Made by a program: the position numbers and the translations under genes. Below are positions 21,429 through 30,140 of a stretch of DNA of 64,000 nt, piece by piece (within the stretch, counting starts at the first letter, position 1; every line of letters starts with the position of its first letter). Source of the stretch: Olivibacter jilunii (lineage in GTDB: Bacteria; Bacteroidota; Bacteroidia; Sphingobacteriales; Sphingobacteriaceae); contig NZ_LR027857.1 of assembly GCF_900607235.1 (NCBI RefSeq), positions 142,472 to 206,471 on the forward strand. The letters are read 5' to 3'. The notes under the pieces were generated by a model, which made no database searches, was not told the DNA's origin, and was given only the letters and a program-made list of their open reading frames with translations.

Positions 21429-22136
21429 ATGACTGATGTAAATTATGACAATATTGAGCGTTATCTATCTGGAAGTATGACAGATAAGGAGCGTCATCAT
21501 TTCGAGGCCGAGCTTGACGAAAACGAAGACTTGGCTCAGGAACTTCATTTTTACATGTACGTAAATCAAAGCATCTCGGAATGTCTTTATCATACCCCTA
21601 TTGAAGAACTATCCTTCGGCAAGGCCAAAAACAAACGATACCAAGATATGAACAGACTTAAATGGATGGCATTAACAGCTATTGGCGTCATTTTCGTAAC
21701 AATCCTTTTATGGTCACCGTGGAAAATATATCGAGAGATTGATGCATCATCTGTTCAAATGGGCACCGTTAACGCAGAGGGCTTACCTGTTGGTAATAAA
21801 TATGCCGATATTATCGAGCTTTTTAATGCAGGCAAATACGAAGAAGCCTTGCCTCTTTTAAACGGGGCATTAACGGAACAACCCAATGATTTGTATATTC
21901 GGTATTATAGAGGCCTTACTTTCTTAAATTTAAAATACCTCGGATCTGCCCGTCGAGATTTACTGAAGATTTACACCGAAAACGCACCGCAAATGTATGA
22001 CGCGGCTTACTATATCGCCTTATCCTATCTAGAAGAAGAGGACGATTATAAAGAAAGTGCTCGTAATTGGCTGGATAAAATCCCTCAAGAAGCCCCCATT
22101 CATTCGAAAGCCGAAGCACTTAGGAAATTACTGTAA
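21429..22136 (+). CDS. Single-span membrane protein with anti-sigma-like head and periplasmic TPRs
   Basis: 235 residues. Residues 1-50 (IERYLSGSMTDKERHHFEAE ... LAQELHFYM) follow the same pattern as the cytoplasmic head of the FecR protein in this window (IAGYIQGTLSEQEESQFLDL), with no Cys/His zinc motif. One membrane span lies at about 78-97. The C-terminal part (about 124-235) has at least two TPR-like helical pairs (ADIIELFNAGKYEEALPLLN, DLYIRYYRGLTFLNLKYLGS). Proteins of this layout are common in Bacteroidota without assigned function. No sigma-factor gene is adjacent, so a regulatory role is only suggested. Confidence 0.7.
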   Translation: MTDVNYDNIERYLSGSMTDKERHHFEAELDENEDLAQELHFYMYVNQSISECLYHTPIEELSFGKAKNKRYQDMNRLKWMALTAIGVIFVTILLWSPWKIYREIDASSVQMGTVNAEGLPVGNKYADIIELFNAGKYEEALPLLNGALTEQPNDLYIRYYRGLTFLNLKYLGSARRDLLKIYTENAPQMYDAAYYIALSYLEEEDDYKESARNWLDKIPQEAPIHSKAEALRKLL

Positions 22137-22159
22137 AATAACCGTTTAGTTGAGCAGTT

Positions 22160-22425
22160 GTATTGTTAAATTGTTGAGTAGGGAAATGGTTAAGTAGTTG
22201 AGTAGTTAAGTAGTTGAGTAGTTAAGTAGGGAATAGTGAGAAGGATTCGTGCGACTGAAGGCCGACTGCTGATAGCTGAAATAATTAGCTGATGAGCCAA
22301 TGTGATGATTAGCCAATGTGATAATGTTTTGGGACTTGCCTGCCTTCCGATAGGGAAGTACTTTAAAGCTTATTGCCCAATGCCTACAGCCTAAAGCTTA
22401 TTACTTAAAACTTATAACTTAAAAT
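22160..22425. repeat. Composite intergenic repeat (copy 4)
   Basis: In order: TAGTTGAGTAGTTAAG repeats, the 65-bp arm identical in reverse to 17854-17918 (here 22225-22289), 91-bp-unit fragments (GCCAATGTGATGATTAGCC), the half palindrome CCTGCCTTCCGATAGGG, CTTTAAAGCTTATTG and ACTTATAACTTA repeats. It ends 2 bp before the prfB promoter motif. The heptamer module is missing in this copy. Confidence 0.88.
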
Positions 22426-22427
22426 CC

Positions 22428-22435
22428 TACCTTTG
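22428..22435 (+). promoter_or_regulatory. -7 element abutting the prfB ATG
   Basis: TACCTTTG ends 4 nt before the ATG at 22440, at the border of the repeat copy. The spacing implies a leaderless or near-leaderless prfB mRNA if this is the true promoter. Confidence 0.45.
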
Positions 22436-22439
22436 TTCT

Positions 22440-23526
22440 ATGACGAAAGAAAACATTCAAGAATTAAGGGATAGAGCAGCTTCCCTGAGGAGGCATCTTT
22501 GACATTGATGCAAAACAAAAAGAAATAAACCAAGAGCAAGAAATAACCCTAAAACCAGACTTTTGGGATCATCCAAAAGAAGCGGAAAAAGTATTGCAGT
22601 CGATCAAGAGCAAAAAAGTTTGGACAGATAGCTTTGACGAGCTACTGCAAGCCATTGACGATGCTTCTGTCATGTTCGACTTTTATCAGAGTGGCGACGC
22701 CAGTGAGCAGGAAGCCGATGAACTTTTTCAAGAAGCGCTGAAACGGGTTGAAGAGCTCGAATTTAAAAATATGCTTAGTGCCGAAGAAGATCAGTTAACG
22801 GCTATTTTACAAATTACTGCCGGCGCTGGAGGCACTGAGAGTTGTGATTGGGCGGCTATGTTGATGCGTATGTATATTATGTGGGGAGAAAAGAATGGCT
22901 ATAAGGTAACGGAGCAAGACTTCCTCGAAGGCGATGTTGCAGGTGTAAAATCAGTGACACTTCAATTTGACGGCAATTTCGCTTATGGATATTTAAAGGG
23001 AGAAAACGGCGTGCATCGCTTAGTGCGAATTTCTCCGTTCGACTCCAATGCGAAACGGCATACTTCGTTCGCCTCCGTATACGTCTATCCACTGGTGGAC
23101 GATACAATTGAGATTGAGGTAAAAGATTCGGATATTGAATGGGACACGTTCCGTTCAGGAGGCGCTGGTGGACAGAACGTCAATAAGGTAGAAACAGCCG
23201 TTAGGCTGCACCACAAGCCCTCAGGAATTGTTATCAAGAACCAGGAGTCGCGTTCACAACTCCAAAATAAGGATAACGCTATGCGTCTCTTAAAATCGCA
23301 GCTTTATGAAATTGAGATGCGTAAGCGTATGGAAACGACAGCGGCTATTGAAGGCAGCAAGAAAAAAATAGAATGGGGTTCGCAAATACGTAATTATGTT
23401 TTACATCCTTATAAGCTGGTAAAAGATTTAAGGACAGGTCACGAAACATCCAATACCCAAGCGGTATTAGACGGTGAATTGGATGAATTTCTAAAATCTT
23501 ATCTGATGGAATTTGGTGGAAACTAA
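22440..23526 (+). CDS. prfB: Peptide chain release factor 2, expressed by programmed +1 frameshift
   Basis: Reading from the ATG at 22440, twenty codons end in CTT followed by an in-frame TGA (22500-22502). Skipping the T at 22500 continues the protein through GAC (22501) to 23526, giving about 361 residues, the normal RF2 length. The protein shows the stop-codon recognition SPF ([15 protein letters not shown]) and the catalytic GGQ ([13 protein letters not shown]). RF2 terminates at UGA and UAA. The frameshift site means that a UGA read slowly, when RF2 is scarce, raises RF2 synthesis. Annotation from the first long frame would wrongly start near 22594 and lose about 50 residues. It converges on dcd with overlapping stops. 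Confidence 0.96.
22488..22503 (+). promoter_or_regulatory. prfB programmed frameshift signal
   Basis: AGGAGG (22488-22493), 3 nt, then CTT-TGA-C (22497-22503). This is the classical RF2 slippery site: an internal Shine-Dalgarno-like sequence at the short spacing that favours +1 slippage on CUU followed by UGA-C. AGGAGG is notable because start-site Shine-Dalgarno sequences are weak elsewhere in the window. Confidence 0.95.
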
Positions 23527-24059
23527 AATTCATTTTTCCACATCATGGATTCAACGGGTCGCGTTGTCTTTCTATTGTATTTCGCATTCCCTTTTGTGTT
23601 GTACATGGTGTGGATATCTCCCTCTACCGTAAAATAAATCAACTGCCCAATGGGCATGCCAGCATATACACGTACCGGTTGAGCCACGGATATTTCAAGT
23701 GTCCAGGTATTACAAAATCCGACATCTCCCTTTCCGGCAGTGGCATGAATATCAATACCTAAACGTCCTGTGCTGCTTTTACCTTCCAGGAAAGGTACAT
23801 GGTTATGGGTTTCTGTATATTCTAATGTCACTCCCAAATACAAGGTGTTTGGTTCAAGCACATAACCAGCTTTCGGAATTTCAAAGTGAACAATTTCATT
23901 ATGAACCTTAGCATCTAATACCCGATCTTTATAAGTAGCCAAGTATTTCCCTAAATGAACGTCATATGAGTTCGTCCCCAAACATTCACGCTTAAATGGT
24001 TCAATAATAATAGAGCCTTTATCGATTTCCTCTAAAATCCTTTTGTCTGAAAGTATCAT
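23523..24059 (-). CDS. dcd: dCTP deaminase
   Basis: 178 residues from [13 protein letters not shown], the normal family start; an upstream in-frame ATG adds nine unlikely residues. Conserved segments are [29 protein letters not shown] and [10 protein letters not shown], including the catalytic Glu-containing and Arg/Gly-rich motifs of the trimeric dCTP deaminase/dUTPase fold. It converts dCTP to dUTP for dTTP synthesis; whether it is bifunctional cannot be judged. Its stop overlaps the prfB stop by 4 bp on the opposite strand. Confidence 0.95.
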   Translation of the reverse strand: MILSDKRILEEIDKGSIIIEPFKRECLGTNSYDVHLGKYLATYKDRVLDAKVHNEIVHFEIPKAGYVLEPNTLYLGVTLEYTETHNHVPFLEGKSSTGRLGIDIHATAGKGDVGFCNTWTLEISVAQPVRVYAGMPIGQLIYFTVEGDIHTMYNTKGNAKYNRKTTRPVESMMWKNEF

Positions 24060-24079
24060 AGTGTTTTTAGTGCAGGATA

Positions 24080-24087
24080 CAAACATA
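24080..24087 (-). promoter_or_regulatory. -7 element for dcd
   Basis: TATGTTTG (minus strand) lies 20 nt before the chosen dcd ATG, which supports the shorter start at 24059. The longer ORF start at 24086 would lie inside this element. Confidence 0.45.
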
Positions 24088-24109
24088 AGGAATAATTAAT
24101 CAATTTGTG

Positions 24110-24460
24110 AATGAGTTGAGTTGTTGAGTAGGGAAATAGTTAAGTAGTTGAATCGTTAAGTAGTTAAGTAGTTGATGAACCAATGTGATGATAGCCGACA
24201 TGATTAGAACGGCCAGCGCGTCCGAAGCTGATAGCTGAAATAATTAGCCGATGAGCCAATTAGCCAATGTGATGATGAGCCGATGCGATAATTAGCCGAT
24301 GTGATAATGGTTTGGGCTGTCTTCCGATAGGGAGGTACTTTAAAGCTTACGGCCTAATGCCATCTGCTTATTGCTTAACGCCTACAGCTTTTCATAGCCA
24401 ATGAATGTGCGCTCGCTAACCAATAACTAATAACCAATAACTAATAACAAACAACTAACC
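24110..24460. repeat. Composite intergenic repeat (copy 5), the most complete copy
   Basis: In order: TAGTTAAGTAGTTG repeats, 91-bp-unit fragments (GCCAATGTGATGATAGCC, GACATGATTAGAACGGCCAG, GCTGATAGCTGAAATAATTA), TGATAATGGTTTGGG, half palindrome CTTCCGATAGGGAGG, CTTTAAAGCTTA, GCCAATGAATGTGCGCTCGC, then AACTAAT/AACCAAT heptamers (about 24419-24455). It mirrors copy 3 module for module. It sits between divergent dcd and the PPTase gene; AGCTGAAAGCTG fragments continue up to about 24490. Confidence 0.88.
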
Positions 24461-24523
24461 AAACAGCCGAAAGCCGATCGCTGAAAGCTGATGGCTATTG
24501 ATAAAAATTTACTACTTTTATTC

Positions 24524-25168
24524 ATGGGTTTAGTATATCTTAAGGAAGTTAATCCGCACACACGTTTTGCCATTTGGAAAATTGAAGAAACAGCTGAAGA
24601 GCTATTGGCTAAATTACAGCTAAACAGAAGTGAAAAGGCTTTTTTGGAGCGACTTAACAAGGGTAAAAGGACATTAAATTGGTTGGGAACACGTGTTTTG
24701 CTCCGCACCATGTTAGATACCCCGGGTTATATTGATTGCCCTTCTGACGAGAATGGCAAACCTTATTTAGTTAATTTTCCGCATAAAATATCACTCAGTC
24801 ATTCCTTTGATTATGCTGCTTGCATGCTTAGTACACGATACGAGGTAGGAATCGACATGGAGTTGGTCAAACCTAAAATAGAAGTCATTGCCAGTAAATT
24901 CATGAAACCCGAAGAGCTGGCACAGCTTCAGCCTGAACACCGCTATGTAGAACAGCTTTTAACTTGCTGGACAGCTAAAGAAGCGGTCTATAAGTTACAA
25001 GGAAAAAAAGGAGTTTCTTTTAAAGACAATATTTATATCGAACCCTTTACGTATCAAGAACAGGGGAGCAGTATTGTTGCCCATCTTCAAGGCCCGCATC
25101 AACATGCGATCTATACCGTTTACTACGAGCGTTTTCGGGAGTTTATGTTAGGATATGTGATGGGATAG
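24524..25168 (+). CDS. 4'-phosphopantetheinyl transferase superfamily protein
   Basis: 214 residues from MGLVYLKEVNPHTRFAIW; a start 33 bp upstream is possible but would begin in repeat-derived sequence. The Sfp-type catalytic motifs are visible: VGIDMELVKPKIE (Mg2+-binding Asp/Glu) and LLTCWTAKEAVYKLQGKKG (WxxKEA). These enzymes move 4'-phosphopantetheine from CoA to acyl or peptidyl carrier proteins. No NRPS or PKS gene is near, so it probably serves fatty-acid ACP or a distant pathway. lipB follows 50 bp downstream. Confidence 0.88.
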   Translation: MGLVYLKEVNPHTRFAIWKIEETAEELLAKLQLNRSEKAFLERLNKGKRTLNWLGTRVLLRTMLDTPGYIDCPSDENGKPYLVNFPHKISLSHSFDYAACMLSTRYEVGIDMELVKPKIEVIASKFMKPEELAQLQPEHRYVEQLLTCWTAKEAVYKLQGKKGVSFKDNIYIEPFTYQEQGSSIVAHLQGPHQHAIYTVYYERFREFMLGYVMG

Positions 25169-25189
25169 GTGCTTTTCTTCCTATTTCCG

Positions 25190-25197
25190 TAACTTTG
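25190..25197 (+). promoter_or_regulatory. -7 element for lipB
   Basis: TAACTTTG in the 50-bp gap between the PPTase and lipB genes, 21 nt before the chosen lipB ATG. It suggests lipB has its own promoter. Confidence 0.4.
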
Positions 25198-25218
25198 CAT
25201 TCCTTATTAGGATTACAC

Positions 25219-25935
25219 ATGAATAAAAACGTTTATTTCCAAGACTGGGGCAGGGTTGACTATCAAGAAGCGTGGGATCGGCAAGAACTTATTTTCGCGC
25301 AGGTAGTTCAACAGAAAACGGGCAACCGGGTTAATGGCACCAATCATCCTACAGACAACTATTTAATTTTCGTAGAACATCCGCATGTTTATACACTGGG
25401 TAAGAGCGGTAAGCCCGAAAACTTATTATTAGATGAACAGGGGCTACACGATAAGCAAGCAACCTATTACAAGATAAACCGTGGAGGAGATATTACTTAT
25501 CATGGCCCTGGCCAACTAGTTGGTTATCCTATATTGGATCTTGATAATTTTTTTACTGACATCCATCTATACATGCGTACGATTGAAGAGGCCGTGATTC
25601 GTACATTAGCCGATTATGAGATTGAGGCTGGCAGGTACCCGGGTTATACCGGCGTATGGTTGGATCCGGACAATGAAAAAGCCCGGAAAATTTGCGCTAT
25701 CGGTGTTCGAGCCAGTAGGTGGGTTACCATGCATGGTTTTGCATTTAACGTCAACACGGACCTAAATTATTTCAACCATATTGTGCCCTGTGGTATAGAC
25801 GATAAAGCCGTAGCTTCTTTACAAGGTGAACTAGGACGGGAAGTAGACATGGAAGAAGTAAAAGAACACTTAAAAAAACATTTTGCTGATTTGTTCAAAA
25901 TGAATTTAATAAGCGCTGCATTGACTGCGTTCTAA
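25219..25935 (+). CDS. lipB: Lipoyl(octanoyl) transferase
   Basis: 238 residues from MNKNVYFQDWGRVDYQ. The LipB signature RGGDITYHGPGQLVGYPI is intact. The catalytic Lys lies in KICAIGVR and the acyl-accepting Cys in HIVPCGIDDKAV. It moves octanoate from octanoyl-ACP to the lipoyl domains of 2-oxoacid dehydrogenases and GcvH. The frame extends eight codons upstream through a TTG, but the -7 motif overlaps that extension, so the internal ATG is preferred. Its stop overlaps that of the opposing downstream gene by 4 bp. Confidence 0.96.
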   Translation: MNKNVYFQDWGRVDYQEAWDRQELIFAQVVQQKTGNRVNGTNHPTDNYLIFVEHPHVYTLGKSGKPENLLLDEQGLHDKQATYYKINRGGDITYHGPGQLVGYPILDLDNFFTDIHLYMRTIEEAVIRTLADYEIEAGRYPGYTGVWLDPDNEKARKICAIGVRASRWVTMHGFAFNVNTDLNYFNHIVPCGIDDKAVASLQGELGREVDMEEVKEHLKKHFADLFKMNLISAALTAF

Positions 25936-26558
25936 ATCACTCCACAGTACACACTATCGGAAAGCGTATCATGATAGGTATCCCGGAAGGAGGCATATAC
26001 ATGTATTGGCTTCTCAGCAAAGGCTAAGGTGCTATTCTCCCAGCTGTCCGTCTGTGCGACCCTTTCTGCGCCGATTTCTCTAAAATGACGAAATAAGTCG
26101 CCATCATATAGCAAAACCACTAAACGATCCCCTTTCCATCCACCTAATGATTCCCATGACAACGTAATACGAGTCCCATTTCGTTCAACGGAGCAGTTAT
26201 GCGGCGGAATTATTGGGCCTTTACTTATCAAAACCTTTTCCGGGTTGATATAGGGTTCACCATTTTCGTCGATCTCTACGGCGTATTTACGGGTGTATGA
26301 CTGTACCATCTGAAAAGGTCCCACCCTACTCCCAGGCGGAACTGCATTCCTAAAACCGAATAGGACAAAAGGCTTTATCGGTGTCAAAAATTTAGATACA
26401 GCTTTCATTTTAGCCTGATTCAATAATTCCTTGGGAGAGAAAGGTTTGGTACGGCGCCCAATCGTACGAACAATCAGTTGACCATTTAATTCATACGTCG
26501 TTAAATCCCCCGTCCTTCCATTAATAGGGCCATGAAGACCATTCTTTGCAATTGCCAT
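25932..26558 (-). CDS. Uncharacterised protein, probable DUF6266 family
   Basis: 208 residues, no signal peptide or membrane span. The N-terminus (MAIAKNGLHGPINGRTGDLT, then YELNGQLIVRTIGRR) and the middle (GFRNAVPPGSRVGPFQMVQS) match my recollection of the Bacteroidota-specific DUF6266 family. The C-terminal half (LSWESLGGWKGDRLVVLLYD ... HVYASFRDTYHDTLSDSVYC) looks like a fibronectin-type or beta-sandwich domain. No function is known. Conserved Gly/Pro turns near the N-terminus resemble phage or secretion structural proteins, but that is only an impression. Upstream is a remarkable palindrome (26662-26708). Confidence 0.6.
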   Translation of the reverse strand: MAIAKNGLHGPINGRTGDLTTYELNGQLIVRTIGRRTKPFSPKELLNQAKMKAVSKFLTPIKPFVLFGFRNAVPPGSRVGPFQMVQSYTRKYAVEIDENGEPYINPEKVLISKGPIIPPHNCSVERNGTRITLSWESLGGWKGDRLVVLLYDGDLFRHFREIGAERVAQTDSWENSTLAFAEKPIHVYASFRDTYHDTLSDSVYCGVI

Positions 26559-26661
26559 GTTAAAAGCCTTTGGTTTATATATCTGCTAGTCGAAGCTGGT
26601 TTACTGCTGCTTCCACTCAAATATATCATAAAAAAAGAATTTATAAAGTTTTAAAGAAGAA

Positions 26662-26708
26662 TTTATAAAGGGTTAATAAGGGTGATACCCTTATTAACCC
26701 TTTATAAA
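26662..26708. terminator. 22-bp perfect hairpin with 3-nt loop, followed by degenerate copies
   Basis: The left arm 26662-26683 (TTTATAAAGGGTTAATAAGG, then GT) is the exact reverse complement of 26687-26708, with loop GAT. Rightward, degenerate CCTTACTAAC, CTTTGTTAAC and CCTATTAAT copies of the arm continue to about 26740, and leftward ATTTATAAAG repeats. It lies between the sdaA 3' end and the DUF6266-like gene start, so it may terminate sdaA transcription and also occupy the DUF6266 promoter region. Stem perfection exceeds what termination needs. Confidence 0.65.
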
Positions 26709-26802
26709 CCCCTTACTAACACTTTGTTAACACCCTATTAATGGTAAAGGAAACGCGAATGAAATTCAACTTAATCCCGAACGATTAGCGACGGACAACC
26801 CG

Positions 26803-28230
26803 TTAACATTCGGGCAAACTCAACGGAATGTTGGTTGCTAAACCACCATCAGAAGTTTCTTTATACTTAACATTCATATCCAAGGCTGTTTCCCACATGG
26901 TGTGCACTACGGCATCTAAACTTACTTTTGCCTTTTCGGGATTGGATTGTAAAGCGAGTTGCGATGCTGTAATGGCCTTAATAGCTCCCATGGTATTTCT
27001 TTCGATACAGGGTACCTGTACTAATCCGCCGATGGGATCGCATGTTAGTCCAAGGTGATGTTCCATGGCAATTTCAGCTGCCATCAGTACTTGGCGCTGG
27101 GATCCGCCCAAACACTCGGTTAATGCCGCCGCTGCCATCGCCGAAGACACACCAATCTCAGCCTGGCATCCACCCATTGCAGCCGATATCGTCGATCCTT
27201 TCTTGAAGATACTTCCTATCTCCGATGCCGTCGCTATAAATTGAATGATTTTTTCTTCATTGTAGCCATTGCAGAATATTAAAAAGTATTGAAGGACGGC
27301 TGGGATTACACCGGCAGCACCGTTTGTCGGAGCGGTAACGACCCGTCCGAATGAAGCATTCTCCTCGTTCACGGCCAAGGCAAAACAACTTACCCAATCT
27401 AACGTATACTGGAAACCACTCCCTCCTTCACGGATAGCGTACATCCAGGTTTCAAAATCGGCATAATGACGGCCGTTCAATAATTTTTTATTTAATTTAG
27501 CGGCTCTTCTTTCCACATTTAAGCCTCCCGGCAAGGTACCCGTAGTGTGACAGCCTCGATAAATACAATCACGAATCGTATGAAAAATCTTTAAGATCCC
27601 CTTATTAGTTTCTTCTTCACTTCGCCATGCATGCTCATTTTCGAGCACCACCTCTGAAACTTTAAGGCCGGTACGCATACACCACATCAATAAATCCTTC
27701 GCATTTTGAACGGGGAAGGGTAGATCCACCTCTTCTGTATCACCTGCCCGTTGATTTTCCTGGACTACAAAACCTCCACCAATAGAGAAGTAAGTTTCAG
27801 ATAACGCCGTTCCATCTCTGAAAAAAGCTTGAAAGGTAACCGCATTTGGGTGATAGGGCAAACTTTCCGTCATCAGGAAAAGCAAGTCCTCTCCATAATT
27901 AAAAGGAATTACATACTGCCCGGCAAGACACAATTGGCAATCACCCTTAATCTGGTCAACTGTTGGTTGAATCCGACTAACCTCGAAAGTCACGGGGTCA
28001 CCACCACTCAACCCTAAAAGGATTGCTATATCGGTTCCATGCCCCTTACCCGTCTTGGCCAAGGATCCGTAGAGTAAGATTTTAACTGCTTCTGTATCAG
28101 CAAGCCTCTTTTCTTGATCAAGCTTTTGGATAAATCGTTGTGCTGCACGCCATGGCCCAAGGGTATGCGAGCTAGAAGGCCCGACACCGATTTTGAAAAT
28201 ATCAAAAATGGAAATCTGTTCTTTATTCAT
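26803..28230 (-). CDS. sdaA: L-serine ammonia-lyase, single-chain iron-sulfur type
   Basis: 475 residues from [20 protein letters not shown]; the in-frame ATG four codons earlier is less likely. The N-terminal beta domain ([16 protein letters not shown]) and C-terminal alpha domain ([60 protein letters not shown]) are fused as in the single-chain form. The three Cys in GGCQAE, LTCDP and VPCIERN are the expected 4Fe-4S ligands. It deaminates L-serine to pyruvate and ammonia in the cytoplasm. Confidence 0.96.
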   Translation of the reverse strand: MNKEQISIFDIFKIGVGPSSSHTLGPWRAAQRFIQKLDQEKRLADTEAVKILLYGSLAKTGKGHGTDIAILLGLSGGDPVTFEVSRIQPTVDQIKGDCQLCLAGQYVIPFNYGEDLLFLMTESLPYHPNAVTFQAFFRDGTALSETYFSIGGGFVVQENQRAGDTEEVDLPFPVQNAKDLLMWCMRTGLKVSEVVLENEHAWRSEEETNKGILKIFHTIRDCIYRGCHTTGTLPGGLNVERRAAKLNKKLLNGRHYADFETWMYAIREGGSGFQYTLDWVSCFALAVNEENASFGRVVTAPTNGAAGVIPAVLQYFLIFCNGYNEEKIIQFIATASEIGSIFKKGSTISAAMGGCQAEIGVSSAMAAAALTECLGGSQRQVLMAAEIAMEHHLGLTCDPIGGLVQVPCIERNTMGAIKAITASQLALQSNPEKAKVSLDAVVHTMWETALDMNVKYKETSDGGLATNIPLSLPEC

Positions 28231-28360
28231 AAAATAACGCATACGAAGTTAAGCCTAATAATTGTGATTTCCTTATCGGCTCATTTACCCGATATTGACA
28301 TCATTTTAAAAATTTTAACCATCGGAAAACATTTTTGTACGTTTTATCAGTTCCATATTT

Positions 28361-28368
28361 TATATTTG
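28361..28368 (+). promoter_or_regulatory. Promoter candidate for the DUF5684/DUF2752 pair
   Basis: TATATTTG with a TTG at 28335-28337 (23-nt spacer), 116 nt before the ATG at 28485. The spacing is at the upper end of the Bacteroidota -33/-7 range. Confidence 0.4.
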
Positions 28369-28484
28369 TTTATTATAAGCCGAAAAAATTGATAATAAAC
28401 TAATTTTCAATGCAGTTATTTACCTAAAAAAGTTAAAAGTCTTATAAAAACAACACCCCTGTTTTTCACTTAAATAAGAATCAT

Positions 28485-28964
28485 ATGAACAACTACGATT
28501 ACAACGATTCAATGAGCTCCGGTTTATTTGCCGCCATGGGCATTGGCACAACACTTGTTTCGCTTGCTCTTAGTATTTTAGCGATCGCCGGTTTGTGGAA
28601 AATGTTCGAAAAGGCTGGCAAACCAGGCTGGGCAGCAATAATTCCTGTTTACAATCTCATTGTTATTCTTGAGATTGTTGGAAAACCTATTTGGTGGATA
28701 TTTTTCTTTCTGATTCCCTGTGTAAACTTTGTAGTAATCATTTGGGTGCTGAATCTGTTGATGAAGAGCTTCGGAAAAGATTCAATATACACGGTACTGG
28801 CGTTTTTCTTCTCTTTTATCATTTTTCCCATGATTGGCTTCGGGAGCGATCGCTATTTGGGACCATCAGCTGCTGAAGCGAGAGGTGGCAACTCGTTTGA
28901 TCAGTTTAAGAATTATAAGAATCCATTTGATGATCCGAATGCACCTAGAGACCCAACAGCTTAA
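28485..28964 (+). CDS. DUF5684-type small membrane protein
   Basis: 159 residues with three or four membrane spans (about 14-36, 50-75, 78-93, 100-118). The family signature MFEKAGKPGWAAIIPVYNLI is present, followed by KPIWWIFFFLIPCVNFVVII and a Pro-rich cytoplasmic tail. Its function is unknown; the signature also occurs next to signal-peptidase domains in related proteins. Six bp separate it from the DUF2752 gene, so they are likely co-transcribed. Confidence 0.8.
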   Translation: MNNYDYNDSMSSGLFAAMGIGTTLVSLALSILAIAGLWKMFEKAGKPGWAAIIPVYNLIVILEIVGKPIWWIFFFLIPCVNFVVIIWVLNLLMKSFGKDSIYTVLAFFFSFIIFPMIGFGSDRYLGPSAAEARGGNSFDQFKNYKNPFDDPNAPRDPTA

Positions 28965-28970
28965 TATGGT

Positions 28971-29291
28971 ATGAACTATTTGCTGTTTTTGATTTTCAGT
29001 AGCTGGTCCGGAATAGACTGGCTACAACATCATCTTCTACCTTGCCCTTTTAAATGGTTAACCGGCATAGATTGCCCCGGCTGCGGTTTTCAAAGAGCAT
29101 TATTGTTATTACTTCAGGGGCGATGGCAAGCCAGTATAGTACAATATCCACCAACCATTCCACTTTTATTATTAGGTTTATTTTTCCTGCTAAAAAACCG
29201 TTATTTTAAGAAAAATGAAAAACTTGCTACCGTATTATCTTGCTTAGTGGGCTTTCTAATCATCACGTCCTATCTTAACAAGATGTTTTAA
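28971..29291 (+). CDS. DUF2752 family membrane protein
   Basis: 106 residues. The defining motif CPFKWLTGIDCPGCGFQRAL (a CP...TG..CPGCG..RA pattern) lies at about 24-43, between hydrophobic segments; a second and third span lie near 60-75 and 88-104. Function is unknown. The Cys-rich motif suggests metal binding or redox chemistry, but no experiment is known to me. It converges with the RDD gene. Confidence 0.85.
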   Translation: MNYLLFLIFSSWSGIDWLQHHLLPCPFKWLTGIDCPGCGFQRALLLLLQGRWQASIVQYPPTIPLLLLGLFFLLKNRYFKKNEKLATVLSCLVGFLIITSYLNKMF

Positions 29292-29310
29292 GCGCAGCTA
29301 ATGGAGCCTT

Positions 29311-30045
29311 TTATTTCGTATTTGATGTCAGATACGAATAGTCGCGAACAATTTGTTTCAAAAACTCCCATTCATTCATCTCGTTAGGAATGTTCACTTG
29401 TAACACATCTTTTGCTTTCATAGCCATTTTATATACGAGCATATTATTGCCTGACTTACTGAAATTGGCCAACACATCATGAATGAGTGTTATGTCCTGA
29501 TCGTTAAGACTTGTCACCTCCGGAAACAAGGGCTTATATAGTTCTTCGGTTGGAGGATGAAAGGCAATTGCTTCTAACTGCGTTCGGGGAACGGTTTTAA
29601 TTAAAGTTGTGCCCGCCACAATATCGCCTATTCGTTGCTTGTTTTCGGATAGTGCCACGCAGATCAATGCCCCTACTTGCATTGTTAGTGTAAAATCTAC
29701 AAACCGGAATAACCACCTCAAAAAGTATTGACCTACACTAGGTTGATAACCGTCTAGGCTGACAACTTTAATTTTCAGTATGCGCTTGCCAACACTCTGC
29801 CCATTAAAAAAAATTTCACACAGCAAATCATAAAACACAAACAGCGAACCATATAAAGCCAAAAGTATCAGATTACCGGTATTATCAAAAGCCAGTCCTA
29901 AGCCTGAAACGATCAATATAAATAAGAGATAAATAAGAAAAAAGAGGAGCAGATCGATTATACGTGCAGCGATCCGCTCGCCCACGCCGGCGACATCATA
30001 ATCGATCGATATATTTTGCGAAGTAATTACCTTTACATGATTCAT
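29311..30045 (-). CDS. RDD family membrane protein
   Basis: 244 residues from MNHVKVITSQNISIDYDVAG, a start that fits the family better than the ATG eight codons upstream. The RDD domain (VGERIAARIIDLLLFFLIYL ... QSVGKRILKIKVVSLDGYQP) has three spans; a soluble C-terminal tail of about 100 residues follows. It is divergent from the SpoIIM-like gene by about 95 bp and belongs to the same conserved membrane module. RDD proteins have been linked to membrane transport or stress in some bacteria, but the role here is unknown. Confidence 0.88.
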   Translation of the reverse strand: MNHVKVITSQNISIDYDVAGVGERIAARIIDLLLFFLIYLLFILIVSGLGLAFDNTGNLILLALYGSLFVFYDLLCEIFFNGQSVGKRILKIKVVSLDGYQPSVGQYFLRWLFRFVDFTLTMQVGALICVALSENKQRIGDIVAGTTLIKTVPRTQLEAIAFHPPTEELYKPLFPEVTSLNDQDITLIHDVLANFSKSGNNMLVYKMAMKAKDVLQVNIPNEMNEWEFLKQIVRDYSYLTSNTK

Positions 30046-30140
30046 CAAAACGAATTTAGTGAAATCCATGGATATGGAAGCGTTTGATTTTTATTATCTT
30101 TATTTCGATTCAGGACTTATACTCAAATTATTAATACCAT

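Noticed and set aside
22441..22593. prfB as a pseudogene or late-start gene
   Set aside because: The TGA is at a canonical RF2 recoding site and the downstream frame is intact, so the disruption is regulatory.
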